Of a stretch of 37,661 nucleotides of DNA, positions 24,285 through 31,275 are shown piece after piece. A program made the translations under genes and the position numbers. Below the pieces are notes generated by a model, which saw only the letters and a list, made by a program, of their open reading frames with translations, searched no databases and was not told where the DNA came from. The DNA comes from Thermoguttaceae bacterium (lineage in GTDB: Bacteria; Planctomycetota; Planctomycetia; Pirellulales; Thermoguttaceae), in assembly GCA_017407125.1 (NCBI GenBank), contig JAFQXE010000046.1, positions 1-37,661 of the forward strand. Reading direction: 5' to 3'. Positions within the stretch are counted from its first letter, which is position 1, and the number at the start of each line of letters is the position of its first letter.

Positions 24285-24566
24285 GGCGAGTTGCGAGTTG
24301 CGAGTTGCGAGATATCGTCAGTTGAATTTTTAACACGAAATACACGAAATAATCGAAAAAGACGAAAGAGTTTTTATTTCGATATATTTTGTCATATTTG
24401 TTTTAAAGGCTACTGCCTATTGCCTACTGCCTACTGCCTTTCTCCCAAACCGCTATTGCAATTCCTTTAAAAAATGTTATATTATTACGCGGTCGACTAT
24501 GTTGTCGATCCTTTGAAAATGATTTGTGTTGCGCTTGCCTTTTTCGCAATTCGCAACTCGCAACTT
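24285..24566. repeat. Segment bounded by inverted GAGTTGC heptamer arrays
   Basis: The left boundary is a GAGTTGC array (24285-24313); the right boundary is the inverse array, GCAACTC type (24544-24566). Inside are an ACACGAAAT-rich stretch (24327-24370) that recurs at 37518-37561, and a TACTGCC heptamer array (24411-24438). No open reading frame is credible. The arrangement resembles a small non-autonomous insertion with heptamer ends, but no target duplication is evident. Confidence 0.6.
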
Positions 24567-24581
24567 TGGGGAATAGGATAG

Positions 24582-24702
24582 TAGCTGCTAGCTATTAGCT
24601 CCTAGCCATAAGCTTGTGCATTTGTGGTTCTCGGCGTTAATTGTTAAAGCTGGAATCCAAAATAGCAAAGCTATAAGCTAGCAGCTAGAAGCTAGGAGCT
24701 TT
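24582..24702. repeat. Inverted pair of TAGC-type heptamer arrays upstream of cysK
   Basis: The left array (24582-24615) repeats TAGCTNN with a 7-bp period; the right array (24664-24702) repeats AGCTAGN and is its inverse complement. The loop is about 48 bp. It ends 40 bp before cysK, so it would sit in the promoter or 5' leader. The rest of 24146-24742 holds nothing else I can support beyond the fba promoter and the repeats listed. Confidence 0.65.
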
Positions 24703-24742
24703 CCCTCAACCTCCTACTCCCTTACAAACACTTCATTTTATC

Positions 24743-25660
24743 ATGTACTACAATTCTATTTTAGACGCAATCGGTAACACTCCGATTGTTCGAATCAACA
24801 AACTCAACGAGGGTCAGGCAGAAGTCCTGGCTAAGGTTGAGTACTTCAATCCTGCAAGTTCGGTCAAAGACCGTATTGCTTTCGCAATGATTGATGCGGC
24901 AGAGAAGTCTGGCGCGCTGAAGCCCGGCGGACTGATTATCGAACCGACCAGCGGCAACACCGGCGTTGGTCTGGCTCTGGTCGCAGCGGTAAAAGGATAC
25001 CGCATTATCATGACGATGCCGGAAACGATGTCAATCGAACGCCGCAAACTCATGGCGGCTTACGGGGCGGAACTGGTTCTCACCCCCGGTCCGGCTGGCA
25101 TGAAAGGCGCGATCGCCAAGGCGGAAGAACTCAAAGCCGCCAACCCCGGTTCCTTCATTCCGCAGCAGTTTGAAAACCCCGCCAACCCGGAAGCCCATCG
25201 ACAGACAACCGCCCAGGAAATCCTCCGTGACACGGATTCCAAAGTCGACGTCTTTGTTGCTGGCGTTGGAACGGGCGGAACGATTACCGGTATTGGAGAA
25301 GTTCTCAAAGCCGCCAATCCGAACGTAAAAATTATCGCGGTCGAACCGAAAGACTCCCCGGTTCTTTCCGGCGGAAAACCCGGCCCTCACAAGATTCAGG
25401 GCATCGGCGCGGGATTCGTTCCCCAGGTTCTCAATACCGACATTCTCGACGAGATTATCCAGGTTGACTGGCAAGACGCTGGCGCCACATCTCGTCTGGC
25501 TGCCAAGAAGGAAGGACTGCTTATCGGCATTTCCTCCGGAGCCTCACTGTTTGCCGCTTTGGAACTGAGCAAACGACCCGAATTCGCCGGAAAGAGAATC
25601 GTCGTCTTGCTGCCCGACTGCGGAGAACGATACCTGTCCAGCTGGCTGTTTGAGAGCTGA
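24743..25660 (+). CDS. cysK: Cysteine synthase A (O-acetylserine sulfhydrylase)
   Basis: PLP enzyme that makes L-cysteine from O-acetylserine and sulfide. 305 residues, typical length. Motifs: IGNTPIVRI, NPASSVKDRIA with the PLP-binding Lys42, EPTSGNTGVGLAL (substrate loop), GVGTGGTITGIGE (phosphate-binding Gly-rich loop), and GISSGASLFAAL near the C-terminus. No Shine-Dalgarno is evident, and the upstream region is occupied by heptamer arrays. It converges on the DUF58 gene, with another heptamer hairpin between them. No serine acetyltransferase gene is adjacent. Confidence 0.96.
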   Translation: MYYNSILDAIGNTPIVRINKLNEGQAEVLAKVEYFNPASSVKDRIAFAMIDAAEKSGALKPGGLIIEPTSGNTGVGLALVAAVKGYRIIMTMPETMSIERRKLMAAYGAELVLTPGPAGMKGAIAKAEELKAANPGSFIPQQFENPANPEAHRQTTAQEILRDTDSKVDVFVAGVGTGGTITGIGEVLKAANPNVKIIAVEPKDSPVLSGGKPGPHKIQGIGAGFVPQVLNTDILDEIIQVDWQDAGATSRLAAKKEGLLIGISSGASLFAALELSKRPEFAGKRIVVLLPDCGERYLSSWLFES

Positions 25661-25663
25661 TAA

Positions 25664-25766
25664 TTAGTGCTTAGTGCCTAGTGCATAGTGCATAGTGAGG
25701 AGAGCTCTTGCGTCCTAAGCACTAAGCACTAAGTACTAAGCACTTAATACTAGGCGCTAGGCACTT
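25664..25766. repeat. Inverted TTAGTGC heptamer arrays overlapping the 3' end of the DUF58 gene
   Basis: The left array TTAGTGC/CTAGTGC/ATAGTGC (25664-25701) and right inverse array GCACTAA (25713-25766) enclose GAGCTC. The right array runs through the stop codon of the DUF58 gene (25750-25752), so it encodes the last residues (VPSA). It lies between two convergent genes and may act as a bidirectional transcription stop. Confidence 0.8.
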
Positions 25767-26988
25767 TTAACACAACAACCTTCGTTCCTTCGGGAACGAG
25801 TTCCTTAACCGCCGAGATTGTTTCGGCGGTTTTGTTTTGTCCAGAGTTGTCTAATTGAGCGGACGCCAGGGTCTGCATGGCTTGATGAAAGAAGTTCGAG
25901 TCGGCGCGTCCCGATACGATGTTGTCAGGAGAATTAGACAAAGCTAAAACAATCTGCGTTTCTCTCCCGGAGTATTCTGCAGTTTTGCTGCAAAGTCGAT
26001 AGATAACCGTTGCGGCGAGTTTGATATTGTGTTGAATCTGCTCCGGCAGGTCATGTGCCTCGTTCTCTTCCCAACCTTCTGGAGGGGTCATGTCAACGAC
26101 GATTCCGAGCCACGCTCCCAAGGGGGGCTGAAACTGTCTTATAACCAGGTCGCCCAACCGGGCGGACGATCGCCAATGAATTAACCGGACGTCTTCTCCC
26201 GGTCTATAGGCGGAAACGGAATGGAAGTCCCCGACGTTTCGAGAAGAATGATTTGTTTCGCGAGAAACGCCATCATAACTCTGAGCGGTTAGCTGAATCA
26301 GGTCTTCCGGCAGGTCGTCTAATAGAGCTGGATATACCCAAAACGTTGCCGCACGTCCTACCCGAACTCGACATTCAAACAACCCCAAGGGGAATCGGGA
26401 AATCAACTCGACAGGTTCTAAACGGTATTCGCCCGGACGGTCGATTTGGCAGACGAACTCGCCTGTTAGTTTTTGGTTTGGATTAAGACGGGAGAAGAAA
26501 TAGTTAGGAGTTAGGAGTTGTTTCTGGGGAGCGGACATTGTCCGCGATAAATGTTGATCGTTTTTTGGCGGGTAATACCCGCCCCCCGTAAACATTTCTG
26601 GGGAGCGGACATTGTCCGCGATAAATAAGGTTGATTGTTTTTTGGCGGGTAATACCCGCCCCCCGGAGTCGCCGCCTCGCAACTCGTTAATCGCCTGTCG
26701 CGCAGCCAGAGCGAACAGCGTTCCGCGAGAAACATTGGTTAAGTCCAGGGAGAGGACGAACTCCGATTCCGCATGGATGGTAACCGGCATACGACGCTGA
26801 ACTCTGAACCAGCCCTTTTTAATCTTCGCCATGAACCAGGACAGAATCAGCGCTCCGAGTATAAGCCCCGCAATGAACAAAAGCAGATTGATCTGTCGCA
26901 TCACAGCCGCGATGCACAGAGCGATAAAAATCCCGAAAAGGTAAACGCCTTGCCATGTCGGGTACGCCAAGCCGTATTTGAGTTTCAT
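25750..26988 (-). CDS. DUF58 membrane-associated protein with an in-frame repeat insertion
   Basis: 412 residues. Two N-terminal transmembrane helices (~13-30 and 33-54), then a beta region, then the DUF58 core with YRPGEDVRLIHWRSSARLGDLVIRQF (~235-260), a family usually found beside MoxR ATPases and linked to von Willebrand-like folds. Residues ~106-163 do not belong to the family: they are translated from two copies of a palindromic repeat and a heptamer array (26499-26666). Native sequence resumes at YFFSRLNPNQKLTGEF, in frame. A heptamer array begins 3 bp before ATG and takes up the normal ribosome-site position, and another runs across the stop codon. No MoxR gene is adjacent. Whether the protein is still functional is unknown, but the frame is intact. 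Confidence 0.85.
   Translation of the reverse strand: MKLKYGLAYPTWQGVYLFGIFIALCIAAVMRQINLLLFIAGLILGALILSWFMAKIKKGWFRVQRRMPVTIHAESEFVLSLDLTNVSRGTLFALAARQAINELRGGDSGGRVLPAKKQSTLFIADNVRSPEMFTGGGYYPPKNDQHLSRTMSAPQKQLLTPNYFFSRLNPNQKLTGEFVCQIDRPGEYRLEPVELISRFPLGLFECRVRVGRAATFWVYPALLDDLPEDLIQLTAQSYDGVSRETNHSSRNVGDFHSVSAYRPGEDVRLIHWRSSARLGDLVIRQFQPPLGAWLGIVVDMTPPEGWEENEAHDLPEQIQHNIKLAATVIYRLCSKTAEYSGRETQIVLALSNSPDNIVSGRADSNFFHQAMQTLASAQLDNSGQNKTAETISAVKELVPEGTKVVVLKVPSA
26499..26520. repeat. AGTTAGG heptamer array inside the DUF58 gene
   Basis: TAGTTAGGAGTTAGGAGTTG has a strict 7-bp period and directly abuts the first palindromic element. On the minus strand it encodes QLLTPN. Confidence 0.75.
26522..26589. 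repeat. Two-hairpin palindromic element, copy 1 (within coding sequence)
   Basis: Begins TTTCTGGGGA, then hairpin GCGGACA-T-TGTCCGC, an A/T-rich linker, hairpin GCGGGTA-A-TACCCGC, ending CCCCCCG. The outer GGGG and CCCC can also pair. Translated in the DUF58 frame as GGYYPPKNDQHLSRTMSAPQ. Confidence 0.9.
26596..26666. repeat. Two-hairpin palindromic element, copy 2 (within coding sequence)
   Basis: Same structure as copy 1 with a slightly longer linker, offset by 74 bp and therefore read in a different frame: RVLPAKKQSTLFIADNVRSP. Confidence 0.9.
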
Positions 26989-26990
26989 AA

Positions 26991-27028
26991 GAGTTGCGAG
27001 TTGCGAGTTGCGAGTAGCGAGTTGCGAG
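26991..27028. repeat. GAGTTGC heptamer array at the DUF58 start codon
   Basis: Five tandem units (GAGTTGC, one GAGTAGC variant) beginning 3 bp upstream of the DUF58 ATG. In the mRNA this is a CTCGCAA-repeat leader without a Shine-Dalgarno sequence. An inverse array at 27224-27245 closes a 255-bp segment. Confidence 0.8.
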
Positions 27029-27145
27029 AGAATGTTAGCATTAGTTTATTGATGCGTTTTGCGTTTCTTGCTGATTATTTCTTGCAACTTTATTTCAATA
27101 TAGCGCTTTTAGATTATTTTTCAAGAGTGAGCAGGAAAGGGTTTG

Positions 27146-27213
27146 TTTCTGGGGAGCGGACATTGTCCGCGATAATCAAAGGTTGTTTATTGGCGGGTAA
27201 TACCCGCCCCCCG
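27146..27213. repeat. Two-hairpin palindromic element, copy 3 (intergenic)
   Basis: Same two hairpins and borders as copies 1 and 2, located between the DUF58 gene and the esterase gene, followed by heptamers TCGCTAC (27224-27245). The remaining bases of 26989-27396 contain the esterase promoter. Confidence 0.9.
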
Positions 27214-27275
27214 TAAACGTTTTCTCGCTACTCGCTACTAACTCCAATTTTTTTCAAAAAATCCCCGTCTCCCAG

Positions 27276-27304
27276 TTGCTTTTTGATTTCTGAAGTTTTA
27301 TAAT
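27276..27304 (+). promoter_or_regulatory. Candidate promoter of the esterase gene
   Basis: TTGCTT (27276-27281), 17 bp, TATAAT (27299-27304). The leader then contains three copies of ACGTTT spaced 8-9 bases (27333-27355), a possible regulator-binding repeat. Confidence 0.5.
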
Positions 27305-27396
27305 TCTGATTAAAGGGTTTCTGGAATGAAAAGACGTTTGAACGTTTGGACGTTTTTAGTATTTCCAATTTCATTTTTTAATTCGAGTTTTTATCC

Positions 27397-28887
27397 ATGA
27401 AAAGATTTTCCCTCCTTCAAGTTTCCGTAATGGCGATTGCCGTTGCGGCTGGTTTGTTTGCAGCGACGTCCTATGCTGACGTCAGATTGACAAAAGCGTT
27501 TACTGACAACGCCGTTTTGCAGCGGGACGTTCCCGTCAAGGTTTGGGGCTACGCCGACGCTGGCGAAGACGTAACCGTCAAGTTCAACGGTCAGGAAGTC
27601 AAAACCAAAGCTGGCGAAGACGGCAAGTGGATGGTCGAACTTCAGCCGATGGCTGCTCTCAACTGGGGCGCCGATTTGGTCGTTACCGGCAAAAACGAAA
27701 TCGTTCTCAAGAACGTCGTTGTTGGCGAAGTCTGGATTTGCTCCGGACAGTCCAACATGGAAATGCCGCTTTCGAGCTGGTATCAGAAGCTGCCCAACGG
27801 CTGCGGACGTCTGGCTTGCAACACCGAAGAGATTACCGGCGACTTCAGCTTTATTCGTTTCAATCGCGTTCATCACGACACCGCCATGTCCGAAAAGGAA
27901 GATTTTAACAGCTATGGCTGGCTTGAATGCAAAAACGCCGTTCAGAGAGATTGCACCGCGGCGGGGTTCCATTTCGCTGTTCGTCTGCACAAAGAACTCG
28001 GCTGCCCAATCGGACTGATTGATTCCAACTGGGGCGGATCCAACATCAACTCCTGGATTCCGGACGAAGGCTGGAACAACTGCGAAGAAACCGTCGAACC
28101 CGGCAAGCAGCTTATCGAAGCTCGCAACACGGCGGGCAAGTCCGATTTCCGCACCGCCGGCGGCATGTACTATGCAATGTTGGCTCCGTGGAAGAATTAC
28201 GCTGTCCGCGGCGCGATCTGGTATCAGGGATGCTCGAACGCGGGCGAAGGCGGATTCTATTATTACAAGCAGAAGGCGATGATTCTGGAATGGCGCAAGA
28301 TATGGGGCGACATTCCGTTCTATTGGGTTCAGCTTGCCAACTTTATGGGCACGTCTGAAGACCCCAACTGCGACGGCGGCTGGGCGAGAATTCGCGACGG
28401 TCAGACTCGCTGTCTGGAAGTTCCCAAAACCGGTCAGGCTGTTATTATTGACGCTGGCGAAGCGGGAGACATTCACCCGCAAAACAAGTGGATTGTCGGG
28501 AACCGTCTGGCTCTCAACGCTCTGGCTCAGACCTACGGCAAGGATTGCAAGTACGCCTCTCCAACTCTCAAGGAAGCCAAGTTTGAAGACGGTAAAGCTA
28601 CTCTCAAATTCGACAACGTTGGCGGCGGTTTGATGATTGCCAAACTGTTCGGACGCGAAGTCAAACAGCACAAAGACGTCAACACGATTAAGTGGTTTGC
28701 CATTGCTGGAGAAGACGGCAAGTACGCCTGGGCAGACGCTCAAATTGTTGATAGCGACACGGTCGTTTTGACAAGCCCTGCCGTTCCCAATCCGGTCAAA
28801 GCCCGCTACGCCTGGCAGAACAATCCGGACGGCGTTACTCTGTATTCAAAAGAAGGTTTGCCGGTAACCCCGTTCACAACGGAATGA
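27397..28887 (+). CDS. Exported sialate O-acetylesterase-like SGNH hydrolase
   Basis: 496 residues with a signal peptide (cleavage near SYA, residue ~27). An N-terminal beta domain (AVLQRDVPVKVWGYADAGE, residues ~38-56) leads to the SGNH catalytic core: GQSNMEM with the nucleophile Ser near 120, WGGSNINSW, IWYQGCSNA, and DAGEAGDIHPQNKWIVG with the likely Asp/His pair. The family removes O-acetyl groups from sialic acids or from plant polysaccharides; context does not decide which. It is a single gene with no carbohydrate-locus partners here. The start ATG lacks a Shine-Dalgarno. A strong terminator follows. Confidence 0.9.
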   Translation: MKRFSLLQVSVMAIAVAAGLFAATSYADVRLTKAFTDNAVLQRDVPVKVWGYADAGEDVTVKFNGQEVKTKAGEDGKWMVELQPMAALNWGADLVVTGKNEIVLKNVVVGEVWICSGQSNMEMPLSSWYQKLPNGCGRLACNTEEITGDFSFIRFNRVHHDTAMSEKEDFNSYGWLECKNAVQRDCTAAGFHFAVRLHKELGCPIGLIDSNWGGSNINSWIPDEGWNNCEETVEPGKQLIEARNTAGKSDFRTAGGMYYAMLAPWKNYAVRGAIWYQGCSNAGEGGFYYYKQKAMILEWRKIWGDIPFYWVQLANFMGTSEDPNCDGGWARIRDGQTRCLEVPKTGQAVIIDAGEAGDIHPQNKWIVGNRLALNALAQTYGKDCKYASPTLKEAKFEDGKATLKFDNVGGGLMIAKLFGREVKQHKDVNTIKWFAIAGEDGKYAWADAQIVDSDTVVLTSPAVPNPVKARYAWQNNPDGVTLYSKEGLPVTPFTTE

Positions 28888-28935
28888 TTTGAACCCGGAT
28901 TCACAGAATCTGACAAATAAAAATCTGACCAATAA

Positions 28936-28975
28936 AAAAAGACGCCTGAGAATCTCGGGCGTCTTTTTGTTTTGA
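28936..28975. terminator. Rho-independent terminator after the esterase gene
   Basis: 10-bp stem GACGCCTGAG/CTCGGGCGTC with loop AAT and one wobble pair, followed by TTTTTGTTTT. On the minus strand it is followed by T7, so it may also end the convergent Pro-rich protein gene. Confidence 0.9.
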
Positions 28976-28984
28976 GCGAGCGAT

Positions 28985-29000
28985 TGTTTCACGCGAAACA
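28985..29000. promoter_or_regulatory. parS-like palindrome
   Basis: TGTTTCACGCGAAACA differs at one position from the common bacterial parS consensus TGTTTCACGTGAAACA, the binding site of the chromosome partition protein ParB. Flanking bases extend the palindrome to 22 bp. It is between convergent genes, after a separate terminator, and is not followed by a T run, so it is not an obvious terminator. No parAB or origin genes are in the window. Confidence 0.4.
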
Positions 29001-29011
29001 ATCTTTTAGAC

Positions 29012-29650
29012 TTAGTAGCCTAACGGACGGGGGTTGTCGAGATAGAAATCTCGTGGACCGCGGGTCTGATAGAACGGCGGTTCAATCGGAACCAGACGTC
29101 CATAGCGATCGCGAACGACTCGACCTCCGAATCCCATTCCAACGTGTTCACGTTCAACGGGCGTGTACGGAACCGGGCGAATGTTCAGCCACCACGGTCT
29201 GGCATCCTGTCCGTAATACGGGCTGGGAGAGTAGTACGCTCCCGCCGGGCAGGACTGGCACGGGTCATTGCACTGCTGGCAAGGTTGAACCGGACGAATC
29301 AAAGGAGCAGACTGTTGAACTGCGGGAGCCGGAGCGGGCTGAGCAACCGGCGCTGGCTGAGCAACCGGCGCTGGCTGAGCAACCGGCGCAGGCTGAGCGA
29401 CAGGCGCCGGAGCGGTCGTTTGCGGGATGGCGTTGACTGCGGGAGCGGGAACGTCAGCCGGAGCGGCGGGGACTTGCATCGGCTCAATAGGCGCGACGTC
29501 AAGCGGAGCCGGTTCAGTCAGAAGCGGTAAGCCATCATTGTTCTGTTCGGGAATCGGAGCCGTCGGAATCTGACCGAAACTGACGCTCATGCTTGTCAGC
29601 GCTAACAGGCAAGCGCCGGCGCTGACGATCCATCTTTTCGCTGTTTTCAT
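29012..29650 (-). CDS. Exported Pro/Ala-rich protein of unknown function
   Basis: 212 residues from ATG 29650, preferred over 29704 because it has AAAGGA ~9 bases upstream and begins a normal signal peptide (MKTAKRWIVSAGACLLALTS; cleavage near SFG). Residues ~75-115 contain four tandem PVAQPA hexapeptides, then a cysteine cluster CQQC-NDPC-QSC, then a Tyr/Pro/Arg-rich C-terminus (GMGFGGRVVRDRYGRLVPIE). Such composition suggests a cell-surface or wall-associated protein with a spacer. No known domain is recognised. It is divergent from the TPR-like gene at 29896. Confidence 0.65.
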   Translation of the reverse strand: MKTAKRWIVSAGACLLALTSMSVSFGQIPTAPIPEQNNDGLPLLTEPAPLDVAPIEPMQVPAAPADVPAPAVNAIPQTTAPAPVAQPAPVAQPAPVAQPAPVAQPAPAPAVQQSAPLIRPVQPCQQCNDPCQSCPAGAYYSPSPYYGQDARPWWLNIRPVPYTPVEREHVGMGFGGRVVRDRYGRLVPIEPPFYQTRGPRDFYLDNPRPLGY

Positions 29651-29895
29651 GGTTATCAATCCTTTAAATGGAAATATATGGGAATTGCCTGTAAATGCAA
29701 ACAAACATGCATTTAATTCAGTGTATCAATTAGAATTATCGGTTAAAATTCTGAAATAATTTAATCTTTTAATCAACAAATCCTCGCAATGCGGACGAAA
29801 AATCAAATGAGAGCGTTTCAAGTCAGGAAAAGCCATTGTAACGCTTGACTGCAAACGCCGATAAACTGCAATCGCATAATTTACATTTGTTCCCT

Positions 29896-30912
29896 ATGAA
29901 ATTCAAATTGGCCGCTATATTATATATATGTATGTTTGTATACTATAATGCGTATGCTGAAGATACGGTTATATATCAAAATGATGTTACGGGTCGTCCA
30001 GTCAAGGCGACTGGAACTATAGAAAATTACAGCCGCAGTGTGCTGCTTTTGAGAACGTCTTCCGGACAAATAAAGTCTATAAGAACTGATAATATTGTTG
30101 AGATTCAAGCAGAATATCCCGCTCCGTATATGGAAGCAAAACTTCGGATGAGCAACCGGGATTTTGACCAGGCTCTGACGCTGTTGGACAAGGCGTTGGT
30201 TCAAGCTCCCGATGGGTGGATGAAGCATGAAATCCTGGCGCGGCAGGTTGAATGTTTTAATTCTCTTAATCGTCCGGACGATGCGGCTGTGAGATACGTT
30301 CAGCTCATTCAGCTTGATCCCAATACCGCTTTTTACGACTGCGTTCCCATGGTCTGGACGTCTGTCGAGGCATCCTCGCGAACGCAGCAGTTGGCTCAAA
30401 ACTGGATTCGTCAGCAAAAATATCCGTACGTTGCCCTTTTGGGCGCCAGCCTCCTTTTGACTTCAGACAAGAAAACCGAGGCCCAGACGGCTCTTACCGC
30501 TTTGACGAAGTCTGACGACGCCGACGTTGCAGCATTGGCTCAAATGCAGCTCAATCGTCTTTCTTTAACGCCTATGCCAGAAACTACGTTAAAGAATCTG
30601 GAAAAAGCGGCAGACGCTCTTCCCAAAAGTCTTCAGTACGGTCCGCGTTTCGTCCTAGGTCAGCTTTGGAATCGAAGTTCTGCGGAAAGAAACGTCAAGA
30701 CGGACAAAGCGGCTCTGAACTATTTGCAGTGCGCGGCTAATTCTAAAGCTCCTGTCGAATTGCAAGCCAGAGCGTTCTACTCTGCCGGATCTGTTCTTTT
30801 GAACGAAGGCCGCCGCGACGAAGCGTTTCGGATTTTTCGACGTCTTATCGAGATATTCCCTGACTCTCAATGGTCGCAGCAGGCGAAACGTACAGCAGAA
30901 GGAAATCTGTAG
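29896..30912 (+). CDS. Exported TPR-like repeat protein
   Basis: 338 residues from ATG 29896, chosen over a TTG at 29845 because it starts a signal peptide (MKFKLAAILYICMFVYYNAYA). After a short beta segment (VIYQNDVTGRPVKATGTIEN; RTSSGQIKSIRTDNIVEIQ), residues ~70-330 are helical repeats of tetratricopeptide type (ALTLLDKALVQAPDGWMKHE; AFRIFRRLIEIFPDSQWSQQ). The last repeat has the look of YbgF/CpoB C-terminal TPRs. It is probably a periplasmic scaffold; the partner is unknown. No Shine-Dalgarno. A hairpin terminator follows. Confidence 0.7.
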   Translation: MKFKLAAILYICMFVYYNAYAEDTVIYQNDVTGRPVKATGTIENYSRSVLLLRTSSGQIKSIRTDNIVEIQAEYPAPYMEAKLRMSNRDFDQALTLLDKALVQAPDGWMKHEILARQVECFNSLNRPDDAAVRYVQLIQLDPNTAFYDCVPMVWTSVEASSRTQQLAQNWIRQQKYPYVALLGASLLLTSDKKTEAQTALTALTKSDDADVAALAQMQLNRLSLTPMPETTLKNLEKAADALPKSLQYGPRFVLGQLWNRSSAERNVKTDKAALNYLQCAANSKAPVELQARAFYSAGSVLLNEGRRDEAFRIFRRLIEIFPDSQWSQQAKRTAEGNL

Positions 30913-30924
30913 AATACAATAAAA

Positions 30925-30955
30925 AAGCGCAAAACACATGATGCATTTTGCGCTC
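30925..30955. terminator. Bidirectional terminator between the TPR gene and the small exported protein
   Basis: 9-bp stem AGCGCAAAA/TTTTGCGCT with an 11-base loop. Read on the minus strand it is followed by TTTTTTATT, a good stop for the small exported protein gene. Confidence 0.8.
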
Positions 30956-30975
30956 CGAAAGGAAAAAAAGGTGTA

Positions 30976-31275
30976 TCAATAACCAACGCCAGCTCGTCTG
31001 CGAACTGTGTTGCCAATGAAGTGTCCAGGACGGCTGGGACGGGAAACCATCGGCATGGAACGAATTTCCTGGCGGGTGTATCCCGTTCTCATTTGGGTTG
31101 GAGTAACGGGATGATATGGAACCTGCGTTCCGTAAGCCGGATTAACGTATGCCATTCGCTGAACATACTGATTTGCGTAGGGGGCTGTGTAAGCGGCAGA
31201 GCATGTTTGGGCAGTAAACATAACGCCACTCATAACAATCAAAGCGATAACCGCTCGGGTAATGAACTGCTTCAT
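30976..31275 (-). CDS. Small exported Tyr/Pro/Arg-rich protein
   Basis: 99 residues with a signal peptide (MKQFITRAVIALIVMSGVMF, cleavage near CSA). The mature ~70 residues are rich in Tyr, Pro, Arg and Met and end RRRAGVGY; no fold recognised. A strong Shine-Dalgarno AAAAGGAG lies 8 bases before ATG, and a good terminator follows, so it is a real gene. It is divergent from the YTV gene with a 760-bp spacer; both may contribute to the cell wall, but that is only inference from proximity. Confidence 0.75.
   Translation of the reverse strand: MKQFITRAVIALIVMSGVMFTAQTCSAAYTAPYANQYVQRMAYVNPAYGTQVPYHPVTPTQMRTGYTRQEIRSMPMVSRPSRPGHFIGNTVRRRAGVGY

Noticed and set aside
24276..24470. 64-residue open frame between fba and cysK
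   Set aside because: It translates heptamer arrays and the ACACGAAA element (for example LLPTAYCLSP), with no coding support.
26511..26735. Alternative 74-residue frame within the DUF58 insertion
   Set aside because: It is open only because the element lacks stops in all three minus frames; the DUF58 frame is continuous on both sides.
23078..27245. CRISPR array
   Set aside because: The heptamer arrays have 7-bp periods with no 25-40 bp repeats separated by unique spacers, and no cas genes are present.
27391..28743. 450-residue open frame antisense to the esterase gene
   Set aside because: The plus strand encodes a clear SGNH hydrolase with signal peptide and catalytic motifs; the antisense product resembles nothing.
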